Source: Schistocerca nitens (lineage: Eukaryota; Arthropoda; Insecta; Orthoptera; Acrididae). Taken from it: a stretch of 64,000 nucleotides of DNA. The DNA lies in contig NC_064619.1 in NCBI RefSeq assembly GCF_023898315.1, positions 482,215,376 through 482,279,375 of the forward strand. Direction: 5' to 3'. This document shows positions 55,199 to 64,000 of the stretch, piece by piece (positions within the stretch are counted from its first letter, which is position 1; every line of letters begins with the position of its first letter). The notes below the pieces were generated by a model, which saw only the letters and a program-made list of their open reading frames with translations, ran no database searches and was not told where the DNA came from. Both the position numbers and the translations under genes were made by a program.

Positions 55199-58100
55199 GC
55201 TGTATTGCAGTAGTTCGAGTAACAAGGTTTTTGTGAGGTAAGTTGCGCCAAAAATATTGTGTTAGTTTAGTGTTGATCAGAATAAGTAAAGAGAGAAATG
55301 TCTGAGTACGTTCAGTTCTGCTCAGCTGTTTGATAATAAAATAACGTAAGGGGTTTACCAGCACAATCATTCATTAATTTTTCCAAGGGGACGTTTCATA
55401 CGTCGACCCTTAGCGGAGGTTACCTCACTGGAATCTTCTGATTTTTTCTTGTAGTTTGTGTAATTATTGTAGCTATTGTTTATTGCTAGCGCTTATTTAT
55501 AGAGAGAATTTCCTTTGTAGTTGTAGTTTTGCATTGTTGTACAGTAAAACAGTTGTGGCATGCATGTAGATTTGCACCAAGTATTTCGCAGCTACGCTTG
55601 CAGTTAACTAGATATTATTTTCAGTGCTATGTTAATGTGTTTTCTTATTTTGCTCTTCAAATTGTGGTTTTCTGTGTTATCGTGTGAAATATTGTGACAA
55701 TAATGGCGTGTGAAAAACGTAACATTAGGCTGCAAAGTAAACTATGAAATAATAGTGACAACGAGCTTTCACGTAAACTCTGGCGAATTGTATAAATTGT
55801 TGCTCTTTCGTTTATTTAATTATGATTATTGGCGTAACAACGCATATAAGAAAAGAGTTACGTGAAATACTTTTAGCAATGCTGTGCTTTGAATTTCTTT
55901 ATCATCATTACCTTTTAGCAAAATAAAATATATATATTGCAGTCTTATTGTCCTGTATCTGGCCTACAATTTAAGGAACGATTTTTCGTAACTGTAACTC
56001 ATGCTAAGAATCAATATATCTTCCCTACTTCATAATTATTGAAAATTGAAATTATTTTGTTATGAACACTGATGTTACAGTTCGTATGATCGTTCAAAAA
56101 CACAAGGTTGCAGTGGATTTTATTTCTCGATAAGATACTATTTCATACCACGACTAGCCCAAGAACATGAGACTCTCATTAAAAAAATTTACGTTGTCAC
56201 TATAAAGTTTGCCAGATCAGAACGGAGCACAGCAAGATTCCTATCAGATTTTGAAGGTACATTAACTTATTGGTACTGTGAATTATATCCTATCAGCAGC
56301 CCGCGTCAACCTGCAACACATCATAAAATCTGCTGATCTTCACTGCCAGTCTGTGAGCTAAAGAAATAATATTATTTTACTATTATTTTACCGCTTCCTT
56401 GCGGTATGCTCGACTATATTGTAAGTCGTTTAAATACGTCGCGGCAGCGGCTCTTCGTTCTCCACGCAGCTCAGCACCACAGATAATATTTATATAACTG
56501 AAAAATGTCTCAACAGGATGGGATAATAGGCAAGCAAGCTTTAACAATTAATAATACAAGTTTTCATTTAAACAACTCTATTAAAACATTTAAATATCTC
56601 ATTGATTACAGACCTTTGTGAATTCACACGTAATGGCGTACATTGCTCAGTCTCGACAAAAGAATGCTACATTAGCGTTCTCTACGACAACACAGGAGAT
56701 CTTACTCGCACAACTTCCAAATTAATAAGACAAAGACATTAATCTACATCACGTATTATATACGAGTTCCTTTTGTAATCTCTGTTTAACATTTATCTTC
56801 TGTGTCGGTTTTATTACTCGCCGACGCAGACGTTCTCAAAAATAAATAATAAAAAAAAAATACATAATTTTATACTATGATACAATATGATACATCTAAT
56901 TTTCTAATTACTACATAATATGTTGTTTTTGTTTTTCACTAGACGTTACAATGCCCCCTGGCAGCAATTGACTAACGTTGAAAATGTTCGGCAATATGCT
57001 GCCACTAACGTCTGTTTGGTTATTGTCTGTTACCTTGGTTGGAACATTCACTTCTTAGTTCTTTTACACTGTAGGTTTAATTACACTTTTTATACTGTTC
57101 TTACACTTTGCGAGGTGACCATAAACCTAGTCCCAGGGTCATTACATTTATTTGGCTCCCCCATTCGGGCTACGTGCGATCAGAAAACCTGGGAAAACTG
57201 CGCCGGAGCCATGGTCATCTCGCCTGGTTTGTTTTAATACCCAGTTTGATCACAAAAAGTTCCGACTCTATCCAATGTTCACGTATAAGAAAGGCTATTT
57301 ATGAGAGCTTGTTAAACTTTTAGTCTCTTTGTTATCAATATAATGTTTGTGTTCTGGATTGTAATGAAAGTCACTTATTACACATTTTTACAGTAGTATA
57401 ATGAATCGTCTTTGCACTTACTCACGACAATTGGTTTAAAATGTCTAGCATTCGTGCGAGTATACTTCATTAACATGACGAAAACATATTATATCTATAC
57501 ATCACTGAACCAATGAATACTTTGAGTCTGTATTGAATAACTCAAGAAGAAGAAAAAAAAAAACAAATGTTTGTCACGTCATTTCGTGTCCAATAAATCC
57601 TATTCATTAGTACATTAAACACATAGTTGATAGTTCATTTGAATGACAACAATGTTGTACGGAGCTGGCGGCGCGAAGCAATTGTTGAGTAGCGTCGTCT
57701 GGAACGCCGCGTGCCGACGGCCGCTGGGTTCGACGACCGGCTCTCAGTAACAGCGACGTCGTGCTGACGTGGCGCCCAAGCAGTCGCGAACAGCGCTGAA
57801 CCATTCGCCGATGTCGGCGAGTTGCAGTGGTTTACCGCGACCGGCTGGCTGGCGGCACGGCACTCGTCTCTGCTTCTCCGCATGGCTCCCCGTCGTAGCG
57901 CATGAAACAAACATTCCACAACGGTGTACTGTCTTTAAGGACACAGATTACTAGCTGTGGAAGAAGATGCAACTTGTTAAAAGCGTTTATTGTTCAGTAA
58001 GCCGTCGCTTCACTGGTATGCACAGGATGTTTTGGCGTGATAACAGGTTTCTTGTGGCATTGTGACACTGGTATTCAGGGTTCGTCACACGCACATTGTA

Positions 58101-58400
58101 CTACACATTTTCACTCACTCCCACGGTTGATACACTGTCAGAGCGTCCTTCAACACGCGAAAATGTTTCGTTACACACATACTAAATGTCTCCGTCGAGC
58201 GATGTTTGTTTGAATCGACTCCGAACGGATCAATAACTACTGGTTTTATACACTGTCTATTGTTCGTTGAGCACTGCACTAGGACAGTCTATCACTCAAC
58301 ACTAGACTTATCGACGTATATATTGGTGCAGATACAACAGTCATTTTCTGTCCCTACTACACACAATATTCCGTCCTTTCCTCAATTGTTTATGCACACA
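55199..58400 (+). repeat. 3.2 kb tandem unit 1
   Basis: First of three head-to-tail units, 3202 bp. Most of it is AT-rich. The first 200 bp include GGGGACGTTTCATACG, and 55703 begins MACEKRNIRLQSKL followed by a stop, which resembles a lost Gag-type start. A GC-rich block lies at about 57660-57900. No ORF with a known domain is present on either strand; the 105-codon frame at 56920-57237 and the 94-codon minus frame at 57635-57919 recur in each unit but have no recognisable motif. The last bases TATGCACACA join directly to the next unit. Confidence 0.95.
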
Positions 58401-61400
58401 GCTGTATTGCAGTAGTTCGAGTAACAAGGTTTTTGTGAGGTAAGTTGCGCCAAAAATATTGTGTTAGTTTAGTGTTGATCAGAATAAGTAAAGAGAGAAA
58501 TGTCTGAGTACGTTCAGTTCTGCTCAGCTGTTTGATAATAAAATAACGTAAGGGGTTTACCAGCACAATCATTCATTAATTTTTCCAAGGGGACGTTTCA
58601 TACGTCGACCCTTAGCGGAGGTTACCTCACTGGAATCTTCTGATTTTTTCTTGTAGTTTGTGTAATTATTGTAGCTATTGTTTATTGCTAGCGCTTATTT
58701 ATAGAGAGAATTTCCTTTGTAGTTGTAGTTTTGCATTGTTGTACAGTAAAACAGTTGTGGCATGCATGTAGATTTGCACCAAGTATTTCGCAGCTACGCT
58801 TGCAGTTAACTAGATATTATTTTCAGTGCTATGTTAATGTGTTTTCTTATTTTGCTCTTCAAATTGTGGTTTTCTGTGTTATCGTGTGAAATATTGTGAC
58901 AATAATGGCGTGTGAAAAACGTAACATTAGGCTGCAAAGTAAACTATGAAATAATAGTGACAACGAGCTTTCACGTAAACTCTGGCGAATTGTATAAATT
59001 GTTGCTCTTTCGTTTATTTAATTATGATTATTGGCGTAACAACGCATATAAGAAAAGAGTTACGTGAAATACTTTTAGCAATGCTGTGCTTTGAATTTCT
59101 TTATCATCATTACCTTTTAGCAAAATAAAATATATATATTGCAGTCTTATTGTCCTGTATCTGGCCTACAATTTAAGGAACGATTTTTCGTAACTGTAAC
59201 TCATGCTAAGAATCAATATATCTTCCCTACTTCATAATTATTGAAAATTGAAATTATTTTGTTATGAACACTGATGTTACAGTTCGTATGATCGTTCAAA
59301 AACACAAGGTTGCAGTGGATTTTATTTCTCGATAAGATACTATTTCATACCACGACTAGCCCAAGAACATGAGACTCTCATTAAAAAAATTTACGTTGTC
59401 ACTATAAAGTTTGCCAGATCAGAACGGAGCACAGCAAGATTCCTATCAGATTTTGAAGGTACATTAACTTATTGGTACTGTGAATTATATCCTATCAGCA
59501 GCCCGCGTCAACCTGCAACACATCATAAAATCTGCTGATCTTCACTGCCAGTCTGTGAGCTAAAGAAATAATATTATTTTACTATTATTTTACCGCTTCC
59601 TTGCGGTATGCTCGACTATATTGTAAGTCGTTTAAATACGTCGCGGCAGCGGCTCTTCGTTCTCCACGCAGCTCAGCACCACAGATAATATTTATATAAC
59701 TGAAAAATGTCTCAACAGGATGGGATAATAGGCAAGCAAGCTTTAACAATTAATAATACAAGTTTTCATTTAAACAACTCTATTAAAACATTTAAATATC
59801 TCATTGATTACAGACCTTTGTGAATTCACACGTAATGGCGTACATTGCTCAGTCTCGACAAAAGAATGCTACATTAGCGTTCTCTACGACAACACAGGAG
59901 ATCTTACTCGCACAACTTCCAAATTAATAAGACAAAGACATTAATCTACATCACGTATTATATACGAGTTCCTTTTGTAATCTCTGTTTAACATTTATCT
60001 TCTGTGTCGGTTTTATTACTCGCCGACGCAGACGTTCTCAAAAATAAATAATAAAAAAAATACATAATTTTATACTATGATACAATATGATACATCTAAT
60101 TTTCTAATTACTACATAATATGTTGTTTTTGTTTTTCACTAGACGTTACAATGCCCCCTGGCAGCAATTGACTAACGTTGAAAATGTTCGGCAATATGCT
60201 GCCACTAACGTCTGGTTGGTTATTGTCTGTTACCTTGGTTGGAACATTCACTTCTTAGTTCTTTTACACTGTAGGTTTAATTACACTTTTTATACTGTTC
60301 TTACACTTTGCGAGGTGACCATAAACCTAGTCCCAGGGTCATTACATTTATTTGGCTCCCCCATTCGGGCTACGTGCGATCAGAAAACCTGGGAAAACTG
60401 CGCCGGAGCCATGGTCATCTCGCCTGGTTTGTTTTAATACCCAGTTTGATCACAAAAAGTTCCGACTCTATCCAATGTTCACGTATAAGAAAGGCTATTT
60501 ATGAGAGCATGTTAAACTTTTAGTCTCTTTGTTATCAATATAATGTTTGTGTTCTGGATTGTAATGAAAGTCACTTATTACACATTTTTACAGTAGTATA
60601 ATGAATCGTCTTTGCACTTACTCACGACAATTGGTTTAAAATGTCTAGCATTCGTGCGAGTATACTTCATTAACATGACGAAAACATATTATATCTATAC
60701 ATCACTGAACCAATGAATACTTTGAGTCTGTATTGAATAACTCAAGAAGAAGAAAAAAAAAAAACAAATGTTTGTCACGTCATTTCGTGTCCAATAAATC
60801 CTATTCATTAGTACATTAAACACATAGTTGATAGTTCATTTGAATGACAACAATGTTGTACGGAGCTGGCGGCGCGAAGCAATTGTTGAGTAGCGTCGTC
60901 TGGAACGCCGCGTGCCGACGGCCGCTGGGTTCGACGACCGGCTCTCAGTAACAGCGACGTCGTGCTGACGTGGCGCCCAAGCAGTCGCGAACAGCGCTGA
61001 ACCATTCGCCGATGTCGGCGAGTTGCAGTGGTTTACCGCGACCGGCTGGCTGGCGGCACGGCACTCGTCTCTGCTTCTCCGCATGGCTCCCCGTCGTAGC
61101 GCATGAAACAAACATTCCACAACGGTGTACTGTCTTTAAGGACACAGATTACTAGCTGTGGAAGAAGATGCAACTTGTTAAAAGCGTTTATTGTTCAGTA
61201 AGCCGTCGCTTCACTGGTATGCACAGGATGTTTTGGCGTGATAACAGGTTTCTTGTGGCATTGTGACACTGGTATTCAGGGTTCGTCACACGCACATTGT
61301 ACTACACATTTTCACTCACTCCCACGGTTGATACACTGTCAGAGCGTCCTTCAACACGCGAAAATGTTTCGTTACACACATACTAAATGTCTCCGTCGAG

Positions 61401-61601
61401 CGATGTTTGTTTGAATCGACTCCGAACGGATCAATAACTACTGGTTTTATACACTGTCTATTGTTCGTTGAGCACTGCACTAGGACAGTCTATCACTCAA
61501 CACTAGACTTATCGACGTATATATTGGTGCAGATACAACAGTCATTTTCTGTCCCTACTACACACAATATTCCGTCCTTTCCTCAATTGTTTATGCACAC
61601 A
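58401..61601 (+). repeat. 3.2 kb tandem unit 2
   Basis: 3201 bp. By eye it differs from unit 1 only at about two substitutions (T57015 versus G60215, T57309 versus A60509) and in the length of two A runs (10 versus 8 at about 56851; 11 versus 12 at about 57553). Confidence 0.95.
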
Positions 61602-64000
61602 GCTGTATTGCAGTAGTTCGAGTAACAAGGTTTTTGTGAGGTAAGTTGCGCCAAAAATATTGTGTTAGTTTAGTGTTGATCAGAATAAGTAAAGAGAGAA
61701 ATGTCTGAGTACGTTCAGTTCTGCTCAGCTGTTTGATAATAAAATAACGTAAGGGGTTTACCAGCACAATCATTCATTAATTTTTCCAAGGGGACGTTTC
61801 ATACGTCGACCCTTAGCGGAGGTTACCTCACTGGAATCTTCTGATTTTTTCTTGTAGTTTGTGTAATTATTGTAGCTATTGTTTATTGCTAGCGCTTATT
61901 TATAGAGAGAATTTCCTTTGTAGTTGTAGTTTTGCATTGTTGTACAGTAAAACAGTTGTGGCATGCATGTAGATTTGCACCAAGTATTTCGCAGCTACGC
62001 TTGCAGTTAACTAGATATTATTTTCAGTGCTATGTTAATGTGTTTTCTTATTTTGCTCTTCAAATTGTGGTTTTCTGTGTTATCGTGTGAAATATTGTGA
62101 CAATAATGGCGTGTGAAAAACGTAACATTAGGCTGCAAAGTAAACTATGAAATAATAGTGACGACGAGCTTTCACGTAAACTCTGGCGAATTGTATAAAT
62201 TGTTGCTCTTTCGTTTATTTAATTATGATTATTGGCGTAACAACGCATATAAGAAAAGAGTTACGTGAAATACTTTTAGCAATGCTGTGCTTTGAATTTC
62301 TTTATCATCATTACCTTTTAGCAAAATAAAATATATATATTGCAGTCTTATTGTCCTGTATCTGGCCTACAATTTAAGGAACGATTTTTCGTAACTGTAA
62401 CTCATGCTAAGAATCAATATATCTTCCCTACTTCATAATTATTGAAAATTGAAATTATTTTGTTATGAACACTGATGTTACAGTTCGTATGATCGTTCAA
62501 AAACACAAGGTTGCAGTGGATTTTATTTCTCGATAAGATACTATTTCATACCACGACTAGCCCAAGAACATGAGACTCTCATTAAAAAAATTTACGTTGT
62601 CACTATAAAGTTTGCCAGATCAGAACGGAGCACAGCAAGATTCCTATCAGATTTTGAAGGTACATTAACTTATTGGTACTGTGAATTATATCCTATCAGC
62701 AGCCCGCGTCAACCTGCAACACATCATAAAATCTGCTGAACTTCACTGCCAGTCTGTGAGCTAAAGAAATAATATTATTTTACTATTATTTTACCGCTTC
62801 CTTGCGGTATGCTCGACTATATTGTAAGTCGTTTAAATACGTCGCGGCAGCGGCTCTTCGTTCTCCACGCAGCTCAGCACCACAGATAATATTTATATAA
62901 CTGAAAAATGTCTCAACAGGATGGGATAATAGGCAAGCAAGCTTTAACAATTAATAATACAAGTTTTCATTTAAACAACTCTATTAAAACATTTAAATAT
63001 CTCATTGATTACAGACCTTTGTGAATTCACACGTAATGGCGTACATTGCTCAGTCTCGACAAAAGAATGCTACATTAGCGTTCTCTACGACAACACAGGA
63101 GATCTTACTCGCACAACTTCCAAATTAATAAGACAAAGACATTAATCTACATCACGTATTATATACGAGTTCCTTTTGTAATCTCTGTTTAACATTTATC
63201 TTCTGTGTCGGTTTTATTACTCGCCGACGCAGACGTTCTCAAAAATAAATAATAAAAAAAAATACATAATTTTATACTATGATACAATATGATACATCTA
63301 ATTTTCTAATTACTACATAATATGTTGTTTTTGTTTTTCACTAGACGTTACAATGCCCCCTGGCAGCAATTGACTAACGTTGAAAATGTTCGGCAATATG
63401 CTGCCACTAACGTCTGGTTGGTTATTGTCTGTTACCTTGGTTGGAACATTCACTTCTTAGTTCTTTTACACTGTAGGTTTAATTACACTTTTTATACTGT
63501 TCTTACACTTTGCGAGGTGACCATAAACCTAGTCCCAGGGTCATTACATTTATTTGGCTCCCCCATTCGGGCTACGTGCGATCAGAAAACCTGGGAAAAC
63601 TGCGCCGGAGCCATGGTCATCTCGCCTGGTTTGTTTTAATACCCAGTTTGATCACAAAAAGTTCCGACTCTATCCAATGTTCACGTATAAGAAAGGCTAT
63701 TTATGAGAGCATGTTAAACTTTTAGTCTCTTTGTTATCAATATAATGTTTGTGTTCTGGATTGTAATGAAAGTCACTTATTACACATTTTTACAGTAGTA
63801 TAATGAATCGTCTTTGCACTTACTCACGACAATTGGTTTAAAATGTCTAGCATTCGTGCGAGTATACTTCATTAACATGACGAAAACATATTATATCTAT
63901 ACATCACTGAACCAATGAATACTTTGAGTCTGTATTGAATAACTCAAGAAGAAGAAAAAAAAAAAAAACAAATGTTTGTCACGTCATTTCGTGTCCAATA
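61602..64000 (+). repeat. 3.2 kb tandem unit 3, cut by window end
   Basis: 2399 bp visible. It shares G63417 and A63711 with unit 2 and adds two private substitutions (G62163, A62740). A runs are 9 and 14 long. The array continues outside the window. Confidence 0.95.

Noticed and set aside
56920..57237. 105-residue plus-strand protein in each array unit
   Set aside because: No recognisable domain, and a substitution between units changes a cysteine to tryptophan. Overlapping frames are open in the same place.
57770..57777. TGGCGCCC as a tRNA-Lys primer-binding site of a retroelement
   Set aside because: Only eight bases match, and no LTR ends next to it.
57635..57919. 94-residue arginine-rich minus-strand protein conserved in all array units
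   Set aside because: Conservation simply reflects recent duplication of the whole unit. The frame sits in a GC-rich block where several overlapping frames are open, and no motif is visible.
55199..64000. rDNA spacer, histone cluster or CRISPR-like array
   Set aside because: No rRNA, histone or short-repeat/spacer structure is present in the unit.

Overview
The window looks like gene-poor nuclear DNA of a large insect genome, most likely an orthopteran of the Schistocerca type. Three things point there: many interspersed tRNA-derived SINE-like repeats whose bodies I recognise from locust genomes, decayed DNA transposons of at least four superfamilies, and non-LTR elements from several clades. 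There are no bacterial operons, rRNA genes or CRISPR arrays. The species call rests on recall, not on a search.

Layout. 0.4-6.6 kb: decayed piggyBac, two SINEs, an AT-rich simple repeat, then two abutting Tc1/mariner relics. 7.0-13.0 kb: a 1.7 kb Tc/mariner element with inverted repeats of nearly 0.3 kb, next to an RTE-like non-LTR element that was itself split by an internally deleted LTR retrotransposon (5 bp target duplication). 13.6-16.2 kb: a SINE, a mariner relic and an unclassified acidic ORF. 16.8-21.6 kb: an R1-like non-LTR element whose RNase H region is split by about 3 kb, which carries a mariner-like element, which carries a SINE. 23.3-27.5 kb: a SINE inside a SINE, and an L1/Tx1-like element that split another SINE. 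28.3-38.7 kb: Tc1-like elements, one interrupted by a 1.7 kb unclassified insertion, another Tc/mariner remnant interrupted by an RTE copy, and a tRNA-bearing inverted-repeat element. 40.8-46.2 kb: a decayed 5.5 kb hAT element (TTF/DUF4371/dimerisation type) hit by a hairpin retrocopy of the tRNA-bearing element and by a SINE. 47.4-48.8 kb: another RTE copy with a SINE in it. 48.8-51.6 kb: almost repeat-free, holding the only plausible host coding exon, a small one-membrane-segment protein. 51.6-53.1 kb: a Penelope-like element with RT and GIY-YIG regions. 53.6-54.5 kb: a fold-back element and Tc1 fragments. 54.55-64.0 kb: an LTR-like repeat running into a head-to-tail array of 3.2 kb units that are almost identical, cut by the window end.

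Nearly all coding sequence is broken transposon sequence, so the genes do not form a pathway. The interest lies in the insertion order, which target-site duplications make readable, and in the young 3.2 kb array, the tRNA-hairpin retroelement and the 1.7 kb insertion, none of which I can assign to a well-characterised family. Non-coding stretches are listed where I found nothing.
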